64,000 nucleotides of DNA from Candidatus Providencia siddallii (GTDB lineage: Bacteria > Pseudomonadota > Gammaproteobacteria > Enterobacterales > Enterobacteriaceae), in the NCBI RefSeq assembly GCF_964026685.1, contig NZ_OZ034688.1, positions 248,001 through 312,000 on the forward strand, given 5' to 3'. The stretch's first letter is position 1; every line of letters begins with the position of its first letter. This document shows positions 1 to 9,658 of the stretch, one piece after another. Position numbers and translations under genes: made by a program. Under the pieces are notes generated by a model, which was not told where the DNA came from, did not search any database, and saw nothing but the letters and a program-made list of their open reading frames with translations.

Positions 1-327
1 GAATGTTCATATCATCGTGTGTTTGTATCAGATTTTATTGATTTTTCAATTTATGTCGATGCAGAACCACAATTGTTAAGAGAATGGTATATAAGTAGGT
101 TTTTGAAATTAAGAAAAAGTGCATTTTTAGATTCTAATTCTTATTTTCATAATTATTCAAAAATAACAGAAAAAGAATCAATAGAAATTGCTGGTTTTAT
201 TTGGGATGAAATTAATGGTTTAAATTTAAAAGAAAATATTTTACCAACAAAAAAAAGAGCAAATTTAATAATAAGTAAAGGAAAAAATCATTCTATTCAA
301 AATATTCACTTAAAAAAATTTTTATAA
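1..327 (+). CDS. coaA: Pantothenate kinase, C-terminal part (cut by window start)
   Basis: Phosphorylates pantothenate, the first step of coenzyme A synthesis in the cytoplasm. Only the last 108 residues are visible; the reading frame is open to base 1, so the gene begins outside the window. The sequence [15 protein letters not shown], then [16 protein letters not shown] and LKENILPTK matches the end of E. coli CoaA almost position by position. It ends in TAA at 325-327 and its 3' end overlaps the convergent birA by 6 bases. The coaA-birA-murB order is the enterobacterial one. Vitamin B5 activation is commonly retained in nutritional symbionts (inference for its role here). Confidence 0.95.
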   Translation, partial: ECSYHRVFVSDFIDFSIYVDAEPQLLREWYISRFLKLRKSAFLDSNSYFHNYSKITEKESIEIAGFIWDEINGLNLKENILPTKKRANLIISKGKNHSIQNIHLKKFL

Positions 328-1125
328 AAGTTTATTTGTGTTAAAAATTTTTCCATTTATGTAAGAATTAATTTTTCCATATGAGTTTTCTAGTAATAAT
401 TCACCATAGTTATTTATTCCTCTTTCTATTCCTGAATTAATACTATTATTAGTTAAAATGTTAATATTTTTATTAAAAAATTTATCTAAAATAATCCATC
501 TATTAATAAAAGGTTTTAATCCATTTTTTTCAAAAATAATTATTGATTTTATTATTTCCTGTGTAATATTTGCAATAAGTTCGTTTCTTTCTATATTTTT
601 TATTTTTTCTTTTAAATAAGTCCAATTATTATTAGTAAAATTTTTATTTTTGATATTATTTTTATTTTTTTCAATATTTATTCCAATTCCAATAATTGTA
701 TGTAATGAATTATCATTTTTTTTTATTGATTCAATCAAAATACCAGCGAGTTTTTTATTATTTATATATAAATCATTTGGCCATTTTAATTTTATTTTTT
801 TATTTATTTTTTTGTTTAATATTTCAGCTATAACTACTCCAATTGTTAAGCTTAGTCCAATTGTTGTTATAGTATTTTTTAAAAAAAATTTTCAATATAT
901 AGAAAAATAAATATTACCAAATGGAGAAAACCATTTATGTCCTCTTCTACCTCTTCCTTCGCTTTGAGTTTCAGCTAAACAAATATCTCCAGATTTTAGT
1001 TTTGATAAATTATCTAACATATATTGATTTGTTGAATTAACAGAATTAAGAATAATGATATTTATATTATTTATATATTTCTGTATTTTTTGTTTATTTA
1101 ATAAATTATTTTGTTGAAGTAACAT
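322..1125 (-). CDS. birA: Biotin-protein ligase, no DNA-binding domain, one in-frame TGA (Trp78)
   Basis: Activates biotin with ATP and attaches it to the biotin carrier subunit of acetyl-CoA carboxylase. The 267-residue product starts in the linker before the catalytic domain: [18 protein letters not shown] at residues 57-62, KWFSPFG, KWPNDLY and the KLAGILIE region are all present. The roughly 65-residue N-terminal winged helix that represses the bio operon in E. coli is absent, so this should be an enzyme only. A TGA at 892-894 interrupts the frame between NIYFSIY and KFF; E. coli has Trp there (LYLSMFW, from memory), and the frame continues unbroken afterwards. Read with TGA=Trp it is one complete gene. 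Start ATG at 1123-1125, stop TAA. Confidence 0.93.
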
Positions 1126-1152
1126 TTTATCTTATATAATAAATTATTATGA

Positions 1153-1194
1153 TTATTATAAAAATATTTTTTATAAAAAATATTTTTATAATAA
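1153..1194. repeat. Perfect 42-base palindrome between murB and birA
   Basis: Two 21-base arms with no spacer (1153-1173 and 1174-1194), wholly A+T. It lies downstream of murB and upstream of birA, both on the minus strand. It could fold as a hairpin in the transcript or extrude as a cruciform. It has no terminal U-run typical of a terminator, so its role is unknown. Confidence 0.85.
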
Positions 1195-1215
1195 AGTTTA
1201 TATAAAAATAAATAT

Positions 1216-2244
1216 TTATGAAATATATTTCATTGGATTTATTTCACCTTTTTTTCCAATAAATCTTACTTCTGGTTCTAAAAAAATATTAAAACGTGCA
1301 ATTACTGATTTATTTAAAATTTTAGCTAAATTAATAATATCTTTCCAAGAAGCATTATTTTTATTAATTAAAATTAAAGATTGTTTTATATATACAGCAG
1401 CCCCTCCAAATTCAAATCCTTTTAACCCGCATTGATCAATTAACCATGCTGCAGAGATTTTTATCTTGCTGTTAGATTGTATATATTGTGGACAATTAGG
1501 ATATTTTTGTTTAATTTTTTGAGCTTGTTCTATAGATATAATTGGATTTTTAAAAAAACTACCAGCATTTCCAATCACTGATGGATTTGGTAATTTGTTT
1601 TTACGAATTTTACATATTGTTTTAAAAATTTGTTGTGGTGTTACTGTTAATGGATTAAATTTTTTTAAAATATCATATGAAAGTTTAGGTGACCATATTT
1701 TTGAAAAAATTAATCCAACTGAAATTATTGCATGTGTTTGTTTGTATCTATATTTAAAAATACTATCACGATATTTAAAATTACATTTGCTTGCTGAAAT
1801 CCTATTAATTTCTTTTGTTTTTAAAGAAATAATATCTACATATTCACATATATCTTTTAATTCTAGACCATAAGCTCCTATGTTTTGAATTGGAGCAGAA
1901 CCAACACACCCAGGTATCATAGCTAAATTTTCAGCACCGTAGATTCCTTTTTTTAATAGTTTTATAATAAGTTTATGCCAATTTTCTCCAGAATATACAT
2001 GTATATGCCAAAATTTATTTGTTTCACTTAATTTTAATCCTTTAATTCTGTTAATGATAACAATACCTTTAAAGTTATCAACAAATAGAACATTACTTCC
2101 GTATCCTAGTAATAAAATTGGTAATTGTTTATTTTTTGCATTAATGTATTGTTGATGTAGTGATTGTATATTTCTTGCAATATGTATTGATACAGCATTA
2201 GCTTTTATACCAAAGCTATTGAATAATTTAAGTTCAAAAGTCAA
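1216..2244 (-). CDS. murB: UDP-N-acetylenolpyruvoylglucosamine reductase
   Basis: FAD enzyme that reduces UDP-GlcNAc-enolpyruvate with NADPH to UDP-MurNAc, the second committed step of peptidoglycan precursor synthesis. At 342 residues it equals E. coli MurB in length. Visible marks are the FAD-binding GYGSNVLF, PGCVGSAPIQNIGAYG, the Arg-containing YRDSIFK, the catalytic serine in GNAGSFFKNP, and the C-terminal LEPEVRFIG with the catalytic Glu. All Trp codons are TGG and the stop is TAA. It sits upstream of birA as in E. coli, suggesting shared transcription, although a 42-base palindrome lies between them. Confidence 0.97.
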   Translation of the reverse strand: MTFELKLFNSFGIKANAVSIHIARNIQSLHQQYINAKNKQLPILLLGYGSNVLFVDNFKGIVIINRIKGLKLSETNKFWHIHVYSGENWHKLIIKLLKKGIYGAENLAMIPGCVGSAPIQNIGAYGLELKDICEYVDIISLKTKEINRISASKCNFKYRDSIFKYRYKQTHAIISVGLIFSKIWSPKLSYDILKKFNPLTVTPQQIFKTICKIRKNKLPNPSVIGNAGSFFKNPIISIEQAQKIKQKYPNCPQYIQSNSKIKISAAWLIDQCGLKGFEFGGAAVYIKQSLILINKNNASWKDIINLAKILNKSVIARFNIFLEPEVRFIGKKGEINPMKYIS

Positions 2245-2436
2245 ATTTATGTACCCTAAATAAATTGTAAACTATTTTATAAATTTATTAATTTAATTGT
2301 TTATATTAAGTATATTTTTAGTAAATTAAAAAAATAATTAATATATTAAGTTATTTAAGACTAAATATAATATTGTGTATTGTAAATAAATTACTAATTA
2401 TAACTTAATATCAAGACAAGAATATTTCAATTTTAT

Positions 2437-3296
2437 TTAATTATTTAATATTAATTGTTTTAATAAGTTAAAACCTTCGTTTTTAAGAACAAATCGTAAT
2501 TTTTCTGATATTTTTGTTATTGATGAACAGTATGCAAAATTTTCTTCATTAGAATATTTAATTTCTGTTTGATTATTTAATAACCAAATAATTCTATTAG
2601 CAACAGCTAAACTTGAATCTATAAATTTTGTTTTTTTTGGAAAAATTTTTTCAAATTCTTTTATCAATAAAGGAAAATGAGTGCATCCTAATATAATTGT
2701 GTCAGGTTGTTCTGGTATTATTATTAGTTGTTTTATTGCATTAATTATTTCTTTTGAATTTAATTTTTCTTCGTATATTTTTTTTTCTGCTAATTGAACT
2801 AATTTTGTAGAATATAAAGAAATTATTTTGCAATTTATTACAAAACGATTGATTAATTCTGTAGTGTATTTACTTTTTATTGTGTTTTTTGTTGCTAGTA
2901 GACATATAATTCCATTACGAGTAAATTTTATTGCAGGTTTTATAGCTGGTACTACACCTACAATTGGAAAATGAAAAACAGCTCTTAATTTAGTCAAACC
3001 AATTGTACTTACAGTATTACAAGCAATAATTACGATAGTTAATAAATGTTTTAGAGATATATATTTTATGATTTTAAAAACTCTATTTAGAATAAATAAT
3101 TCATTTTTTTCTCCATAAGGAAAAGCTTCATTATCAAATGCATATATAAAATGTGCATTTGGTATTTTTTTTTTAATTTCGCGATATATTGTTAAACCAC
3201 CGACTCCAGAATCAAATATAAGAATTGTTGGTCTTGTTTTTAAAACATTTTTTGTTATTTTTTTGAAAAATATTTTTTTTTTGGAATATTAAACAC
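2437..3296 (-). CDS. murI: Glutamate racemase; start region appears to need slippage on a 10-A run
   Basis: Converts L- to D-glutamate for peptidoglycan. The core reads continuously from 3288 down to TAA at 2437-2439. It has RPTILIFDSGVGG with the nucleotide/substrate Asp-Ser, YAFDNEAFPYGEK, ACNT with the first catalytic Cys, FPIVGVVPAIKPA, and GCTHFPLL with the second. This frame meets a stop (TAA, 3289-3291) without any ATG, GTG or TTG at the expected start. One base out of frame there is a GTG at 3294-3296, with GAG about ten bases upstream. It joins the core frame if the run of ten A (coding strand, 3273-3282) is read as eleven; the resulting spacing to RPT matches E. coli MurI. Polymerase slippage, an assembly error, or a rare ATA/ATT start are alternatives. 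The core is too conserved to be a pseudogene. Confidence 0.85.
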
Positions 3297-3506
3297 TATA
3301 ATTATCTCATAATTTATCTTATTAATATTTTAATTATAAGTATTTTAAATTTTAAAATTTTTGTATTATACTATTGTTTTATTTAAAATCAAATAATATT
3401 TTTTTAAGAAATAATTAATTGTAATTTTGTAAAAAAATATAATATAAGAGGTTATCTTTTGTTAATTATATATTTATATTTTATATATTTTTAAAAAAAT
3501 ATTTTG

Positions 3507-3555
3507 TTTTATAATTATTAAATTATTATTTAAAATATTTAAAATAATTATAAAA
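3507..3555. repeat. Inverted repeat downstream of fabR
   Basis: Arms 3507-3519 and 3543-3555 are perfectly complementary (13 bases, all A+T) around a 23-base loop. It lies just after the fabR stop in the fabR direction, so a weak hairpin at the end of that transcript is possible. No clear U-run follows. The rest of 3297-3589 holds nothing I can recognise. Confidence 0.5.
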
Positions 3556-3589
3556 TAATATATATTATTTTTTTTAATAAATAAATTAA

Positions 3590-4219
3590 TTAAATTTTAT
3601 TTGATTTTATTTTGTATAAATAAAAAGCTCCTATTGATATCATTTTTAATTGTGAAATCAATCGTTTTTTTAAATCACGATATTTTTTTTTATCTATATC
3701 AAGCGCTTCAGCTCCTGCACTGAATACGATTGTTACCATAAGTTCAGCTTGTAATTCAGTATATTTACGTGGTAATTTTATCTTTATTTCTATATATTCT
3801 GATAATTCTGTTACAACATATTGTATTTCTTTTGCAACAGCATTACGAAATTCAATTGAAGTACCTGAACGTTCACGTAGTAATAATCTAAAAGCGTTTG
3901 GATTATTGTTTATAAATTCTATAAAAGTTGATACTGATGTATTTATAACACTCTTTCCTTTTTTGATTCGTTGTTGTGCTTGTCTCATTAATCGTCGTAA
4001 CATTAATCCGCTTTCATATACCATTGTAAGACCAAGTTCATTTATATTTTTAAAATGACGATAAAATGAAGTTGGTGCAATACCTGCTTCTCTTGATATT
4101 TCTCGTAAACTTAAATTAGTAAAACTACGCTCTGCACTTAATTGATTAAATGCCGCTTTAATAAGTGATCGTCTAGTTTTTTCTTTTTGTATTGCTCTAA
4201 TACTATGAATATTATTCAC
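3590..4219 (-). CDS. fabR: TetR-family repressor of unsaturated fatty acid synthesis
   Basis: FabR represses fabA/fabB and so sets the ratio of unsaturated to saturated fatty acids. The 209-residue protein shows the N-terminal TetR helix-turn-helix ([12 protein letters not shown], then [21 protein letters not shown], roughly residues 13-52) followed by the all-helical ligand domain with [21 protein letters not shown] and [10 protein letters not shown], all very close to E. coli FabR. The start is the ATG at 4217-4219. E. coli also has fabR near murI and coaA. Transcription factors are usually the first genes lost in reduced symbionts, so an intact one suggests membrane fluidity control still matters. 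Stop TAA. Confidence 0.93.
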   Translation of the reverse strand: MNNIHSIRAIQKEKTRRSLIKAAFNQLSAERSFTNLSLREISREAGIAPTSFYRHFKNINELGLTMVYESGLMLRRLMRQAQQRIKKGKSVINTSVSTFIEFINNNPNAFRLLLRERSGTSIEFRNAVAKEIQYVVTELSEYIEIKIKLPRKYTELQAELMVTIVFSAGAEALDIDKKKYRDLKKRLISQLKMISIGAFYLYKIKSNKI

Positions 4220-5318
4220 GATTTTTTGATTTTATATAAGAAATAATTTTATTTATATATTTTTAAGTATATTATAAATAATATAATACTGTTATTATAA
4301 TATTTAATTTTAATTTTTTTTATTAAAATAGAATAAAAAATAATTTATTGTATTTATTTTAAAAATAAATGTTTTATAAAATAAATTATTATTTTAATAT
4401 ATAAAGTTATTTTTTAATTTAAAATATTTTATTGAAATTTTATAATTATTTATAGTTTTAATTAATTTTTTTTATATTTAAGCTAGATATAAAAAATTTT
4501 TATGGATAATTATTTTTAATAATATATTTTTATACTAAATGTTATTTAATATTTTATTTCTTAAATAATTATTTTTTATTATATGTTTTTTATTTATATA
4601 TAAAATATTATTTTAGTATAATAAATATATTATAATTTATTAAAATGTTTGTTTTTGTTATATTAAATTATATTTTTTTTAAAATATTTTAAAAAATAAT
4701 TATTTTATTGTTTAATAATTAATTAAAAAAAATTTAGATTTTTTGATAAAAAAATCAATTGTAAATTTATATAATAGAAAATATATTTTTTATTATATCT
4801 ATAATATTTTTAATAAATATAATAGTTAATAAATAATTTAGTATTTTATTAAAAAATATTTTAAAAAAAATCAAAAAAATATATTAAAAATTAAGTTTTA
4901 GTAATTATTTAAATATTAAATAAAGATTAAATCTTTTTGAAAAAATTAATTAATAAAATTATTATAAATATAATAAAATAGTTTTTATCTAAAAAATTTT
5001 AATATATTAAATTATTTAATATATTTATATCGATTATGAGTAAATATAATATTGATTTAAATTATATATTATATATAAGTATATATTTTATGTTTTATTA
5101 AGTTACATTGTTGTTAAAAACATTATTATTAAAGTTATTCTTTATAATAAGTTTTTATTTAATTTTATGATATTTATATTTAGAACATAAATTCTTTTTA
5201 AAATTTTTTTATTGTTTGTTTATTTTATTATTATAAAAAATAGTATAAATCGCGTTGTTTGTATTTTATATATATTTATATATATAATTTTATATAAATA
5301 ATTATATTGATGTTTAAA
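4220..5318. other. 1.1-kb gene-free AT spacer
   Basis: Almost pure A+T between fabR and purN. I see no ORF with homology, no tRNA-like fold and no GC-bearing block. In E. coli fabR is followed by sthA and oxyR; nothing recognisable of either remains. The likely state is fully eroded DNA. Confidence 0.7.
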
Positions 5319-5951
5319 TTATTTTAAACCTTTTATAGATAAAACATGTCCGTCTAATATAGCTTTATTATTTTTCATAATTAAACGTCCTGAAATAAAC
5401 CATTTAACTACTAACGGATAAATATTTTTTTCTTGTATTTTAATTCGTTTTATTAAGGTATCTTTAGTATCTTTTTTTGAAATTGTAATTTTTGATTGTA
5501 AAATAATTGGACCATTATCTAATATTTCTGTTACAAAATGAACAGTTGTTCCATGTTCTTTTTCGTTATTATTTATTACTTTATTGTGTGTATTTAAACC
5601 AGGATATTTAGGTAATAAAGAAGGATGAATATTTAAAATTTTTCCTTTAAAAAAATTTATAAAATCAAGTGATAATATATGCATAAAACCAGCAAGAACT
5701 ATTAATTCTGGATTTAAATACTTTGTTATTTTTAATAATTTTTTATCATAAGAATTACGATTAATAAAATTTTTTTTATCAATGTAAAATGTTGGAATTT
5801 TAGCTTTTTTTGCTCGAAAAAGTCCGTAAGCATATTTTTTATTACTGATCACAGCAATTATGTTAGCTTTGATTAATCCATTTTTACAATTATTAATTAA
5901 TGATTGTAAAATTTCCCCATTACCTGAAATAAAAACAATTATTTTTTTCAT
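5319..5951 (-). CDS. purN: Phosphoribosylglycinamide formyltransferase 1
   Basis: Transfers a formyl group from 10-formyl-tetrahydrofolate to GAR, the third step of purine synthesis. At 210 residues it matches E. coli PurN (212). Seen are the N-terminal IIVFISGNGEILQSL (ribosyl-phosphate loop), YIDKKNF, LAGFMHILS, NIHPSLLPKYPGLNTH with the catalytic Asn and His, and HGTTVHFVTEILDNGPII with the catalytic Asp. Its ATG (5949-5951) overlaps the purM stop as TAATG, so the two are translationally coupled in a purMN operon as in E. coli. Confidence 0.97.
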   Translation of the reverse strand: MKKIIVFISGNGEILQSLINNCKNGLIKANIIAVISNKKYAYGLFRAKKAKIPTFYIDKKNFINRNSYDKKLLKITKYLNPELIVLAGFMHILSLDFINFFKGKILNIHPSLLPKYPGLNTHNKVINNNEKEHGTTVHFVTEILDNGPIILQSKITISKKDTKDTLIKRIKIQEKNIYPLVVKWFISGRLIMKNNKAILDGHVLSIKGLK

Positions 5952-7006
5952 TATATTATGACAACTGTTTTTTGATCTTTATTTGTTATTTTATTAATTG
6001 TTCCTATATGCCATGCTTTTTCACCTAAACTAGTTAATAATTTTATTGCAATGTTTACTTCATTGTTTGGTAATATAATAATAATGCCAATGCCACAATT
6101 AAAAACACGATACATTTCATGTGTTGAGATATTACCTTTTTTTTGTATCCAATTAAATATAGTAGGTTTTTCCCAACTAGAACTGTTTATAATAGCTTGT
6201 GTATTTTTTGGTAAAATGCGAGAAATATTTTCAAATAACCCACCGCCTGTAATATGTGCAATACCATGAATGTTATTTTTTTTTATTAATTTAAGTATAT
6301 TTTTTACATAAATTTTTGTTGGTGTTAATAAGTGATCTATTAATAATTTATTTTCGATTTTTATTTTTTTTGGATTTATTTTATTATTATTTAAAATTTT
6401 TCTTACTAATGAAAATCCATTTGAATGAAGTCCGTTTGAACCTAATGCAATTAATGAATCATTTATTTTTATTGTTGAACCATCAATAATTTTTGAACGT
6501 TCAGCTATACCTACGCAAAATCCAGCTAAATCATAATCATTGCAATGATATATACCTGGCATTTCTGCTGTTTCCCCACCAATTAGTGAACAATTAGATT
6601 GTTTACAACCTTCAATAATACTAGAAATAATTGTAGTAGCAATTTTAATATTTAATTTATTTGTAGCATAATAATCTAAAAAAAATAATGGCTCTGCATT
6701 ATTAACGATTAAATCGTTAACACACATAGCAACTAAATCAATACCAATATAATTATGTTGTTTAAAATCGATTGCAAGACGTAATTTTGTTCCTACCCCG
6801 TCAGTAGTAGAAACTAAAATTGGATTGCGATATTTTTTTGGTAAAGAACATAATGCGCTAAACCCTCCTATTTTTCCTATAATTTCTGGACGATTTGTTT
6901 TTTTTGCTATTTTTGAAATATGTTTTATTAAAATATTCCCAGTATCAATATTAACACCAGCTTTTTTATAATTAAGAGAAATTTTATTAGACACTATAGT
7001 CTCCAT
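5951..7006 (-). CDS. purM: Phosphoribosylformylglycinamidine cyclo-ligase
   Basis: AIR synthetase, closing the imidazole ring in de novo purine synthesis. At 351 residues it is close to E. coli PurM (345). Typical motifs are [77 protein letters not shown] and NIHGIAH. It is first in the purM-purN pair; the ATG at 7004-7006 precedes SLNYKKAGV by few residues, as in homologues. With purC, guaB and guaA in the same window it points to a complete route to GMP. Confidence 0.97.
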   Translation of the reverse strand: METIVSNKISLNYKKAGVNIDTGNILIKHISKIAKKTNRPEIIGKIGGFSALCSLPKKYRNPILVSTTDGVGTKLRLAIDFKQHNYIGIDLVAMCVNDLIVNNAEPLFFLDYYATNKLNIKIATTIISSIIEGCKQSNCSLIGGETAEMPGIYHCNDYDLAGFCVGIAERSKIIDGSTIKINDSLIALGSNGLHSNGFSLVRKILNNNKINPKKIKIENKLLIDHLLTPTKIYVKNILKLIKKNNIHGIAHITGGGLFENISRILPKNTQAIINSSSWEKPTIFNWIQKKGNISTHEMYRVFNCGIGIIIILPNNEVNIAIKLLTSLGEKAWHIGTINKITNKDQKTVVII

Positions 7007-7829
7007 TAATAATATATTTAAAAATAAAAATGATTTTAATTAAAATATTTTTATTTTTAAATATATTTATATTGATGATTATTTTAAATAAATTTGAGTT
7101 TATATATTATTTTAATGTTAATTAACTATAAAATATATTTTATATTATGCAACAATAAATATATGTTATTTATTTATTTTTTATTAATAGATGTATTTAC
7201 TATTGCTTTAATTATTTACAAATGAATCTAAGTATAAAAATTGAATTTATTATAAAATAATATAAATTGATATTATTAAAAAAAATAAAAATAATACTAT
7301 TATGTTAAATTTAATATTGTTTTTTAAAAATTTAATTTAATTTTATTTTATATTGAATTTGATTTTAATAAAAAATAAATTAGTACTTATAAATTAATTA
7401 CTTAAAATATTTTATAATTATACTATTATATAAATAGTATTAAAAAATATAATTATATTTTTTTAAAAAAATTTTTATGATAAAAAGATTTTATCTTTTT
7501 ATTAATAATTTTATAATTATTAATTATTTTAAAATAATATATTTATAATATATAATCATATGTAATATAAATTGTATATATTATATAAAAAGTAGTTTTT
7601 ACTATATGTTTTTAAAAAATAAAAATTTTAACTTTAATTTATATTTTTTATAAAAAATTTATGTATTAAATAAATGTATTTTTCATATAATAAATGACAT
7701 TTAAAAGATAAAATGTAATTTAAATATTAAAAAATACATATATAGTTTTTGATTAAAAATATTTTTTTAAGAAATTGTAATTTATTAAAAATTAAAATTC
7801 ATTTGTAATTAAAATTTTGGAGTTTTAAA
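7007..7829. other. Gene-free AT spacer between purM and perM
   Basis: 823 bases, almost all A+T, between two divergent genes, so promoters for both must lie here, but A+T richness makes any -10/-35 call meaningless by eye. A short 8-base inverted repeat is at 7420-7440. A good Shine-Dalgarno (GGAG, near 7819) marks the perM start. In E. coli upp, uraA and hda lie in this interval; nothing of them is visible. Confidence 0.65.
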
Positions 7830-8891
7830 ATGTTTGAATTATTAAAAAAATTGTATTATAAGAATTTTTCTAATCCACATATAATTGTACTTTTTATATC
7901 ATTAATAATTTTTTTTATTATAATTTTCTTTTTTAATGAAATATTAACTCCATTATTAATTTCAATTATGTTAGCTTTTTTACTTGAATTACCAATTCAA
8001 TTATTTGAACGTTTAGGTTTTTCTAGAATATTTTCGATTAGTGTTATTTTAATTTTATTTATTGGAATTAGTGCTATAGCAATTTTAATAATTGTACCAA
8101 CTGTTTGGCAACAATGGGTAAAATTTATTAAAGATTTGCCTAATATGATTAATTATTCTAGTGAATTTATTCAAAACTTGTTGAAAAAATATCCTATTTT
8201 AGTAAATATTGGTATTATTGATATAATAATAAATAATTTTTGTAATCGTTTATCATTAATAGCAAATTCAGTTTTTACAGCATCTGTATCATCGTTAATT
8301 AGTATTTTTTATTTATGTGTTTATTTAGTTTTAGTGCCATTGATGACTTTTTTTTTATTAAAAGATAAAGAATATATTAAAAATAGATGTTTAAAATTAT
8401 TATCGAAAAATCGATTTTTACTTAAAAAAGTATTAATTAAAATGAATCAGTATATAATAAATTATTTACGAGGAAGATTTATTGAAATAGTTTTTGTAGG
8501 TTTATTAACTTATATATGTTTTGCATATTTTAAATTAAGTTATGCAGTATTATTGTCTGTATTTGTATCTATATCTGTATTATTTCCTTATATTGGAACA
8601 ATTATATCAATCATTCCAGTTGTTATTGTTGCATTATTTCAATATGGTATAACGAATGAATTTTGGTTATTAATGATTATTTATTTAATTATTCAAATTA
8701 TTGATAGTAATATTATAATTCCATTGTTATTTTCTAATGCTGTTGATCTTCATCCTTTAATTATTATTTTATCTATTATTATTTTTGGTAGTTTATTTGG
8801 ATTTTGTGGAGTGTTTTTTGCAATTCCATTGGCTGCTTTAATTAAAGTTGTTATTAATGTTTTGTATAGCGAAAAATTAACTGAATTTTAA
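7830..8891 (+). CDS. perM: AI-2E family inner-membrane protein (PerM/YfgO)
   Basis: A 353-residue polytopic membrane protein. Hydrophobic segments lie near residues 20-60, 65-95 and 150-180 and then throughout 215-345, the layout of the AI-2E transporter/permease family. The family signature regions are visible: LLELPIQLFERLG, FPYIGTIISIIPVVIVALFQYG, and PLIIILSIIIFGSLFGFCGVFFAIPLAALIK broken over the last segments. E. coli PerM is the best match by context, lying between the purMN and dapA-bamC-purC regions. The substrate of PerM is not firmly known. Start ATG follows a GGAG ribosome-binding site; stop TAA. Confidence 0.85.
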   Translation: MFELLKKLYYKNFSNPHIIVLFISLIIFFIIIFFFNEILTPLLISIMLAFLLELPIQLFERLGFSRIFSISVILILFIGISAIAILIIVPTVWQQWVKFIKDLPNMINYSSEFIQNLLKKYPILVNIGIIDIIINNFCNRLSLIANSVFTASVSSLISIFYLCVYLVLVPLMTFFLLKDKEYIKNRCLKLLSKNRFLLKKVLIKMNQYIINYLRGRFIEIVFVGLLTYICFAYFKLSYAVLLSVFVSISVLFPYIGTIISIIPVVIVALFQYGITNEFWLLMIIYLIIQIIDSNIIIPLLFSNAVDLHPLIIILSIIIFGSLFGFCGVFFAIPLAALIKVVINVLYSEKLTEF

Positions 8892-9658
8892 TATTATTAT
8901 AAGATAATATATTGTTTTTTAACAAAAATTGTTATTTTTGATTTTACATATGATAATAAAAATATTATTATATTATTAATTTAAGATTATTAAATATTTG
9001 TTTAATTTTAATTATTTTATTTATTAAAAACTAATTTTATTTATTTTATTATATGATGTTTTTTAATAATTTGTTTTATATAATAAAATAAATTATTAAT
9101 AAATTTTATTTTGTAATAATTCATTTTTTAATATTTTTTTAAGAAAATTAGTAATTTTTTGTTTTTTATATATATTAACATTTAATTTTTTAATATTTTA
9201 AATTTTTAATAAAATTATTTTATTATATAATTAAGGTATTTAAATAAAATAAGTTTATTTAGTTGATTTAAGATAAAATAAATTAATGTATAATAGTTTT
9301 TAACCATAAAAATTTTTTGATTATTATTTTGATTAAATAGACTAAATTTAAATTTTAAATTATTAATTTTTAAATATATTTATAATATTATTATTAATAA
9401 TTTTATATTTTTATATAAAAAAGATAAAAATAATAAAATGTTTTTTAAAATATATGTATTATTTAATTTTATTATAATTTTGTTATATATTTATTTGTGA
9501 TTGAACATAGTTAAGTATTTGTTATTAATATATAATATTATACGTAAGAATTTTTTTATATAATTTTTTTGAAATGATTATATAATAATAACATTTTTAT
9601 ATAAAAAATATATTTTAGTTAAAATTTTAAATATTAATTATTATTGAGGTATTATTTA
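8892..9658. other. Gene-free AT spacer upstream of dapA
   Basis: 767 bases almost wholly A+T. I see no coding remnant of bepA, bcp or gcvR, which lie in this region in E. coli. Only the GAGG ribosome-binding site of dapA at 9646-9649 is recognisable. Confidence 0.65.

Noticed and set aside
880-900. A frameshift in birA at its run of A
   Set aside because: The frame before and after the run is the same and matches BirA; only the TGA breaks it.
650-910. Plus-strand Phe/Ile-rich open frame opposite birA
   Set aside because: Composition is that of the complement of Lys/Asn-rich coding sequence; birA accounts for the region.
1595-1873. Plus-strand open frame inside murB, and similar frames opposite lpxB, lpxA, bamA and pyrH
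   Set aside because: Shadows of strongly conserved minus-strand genes, without ribosome-binding sites or homology.
4220-5318. Replication origin in the long AT spacer
   Set aside because: No DnaA-box cluster, no gidA/mnmG, dnaA or dnaN next to it; the whole genome's spacers look the same.
9644-9658. TTG start for dapA at 9644
   Set aside because: The GAGG ribosome-binding site would lie inside the coding sequence; GTG at 9659 is properly spaced.
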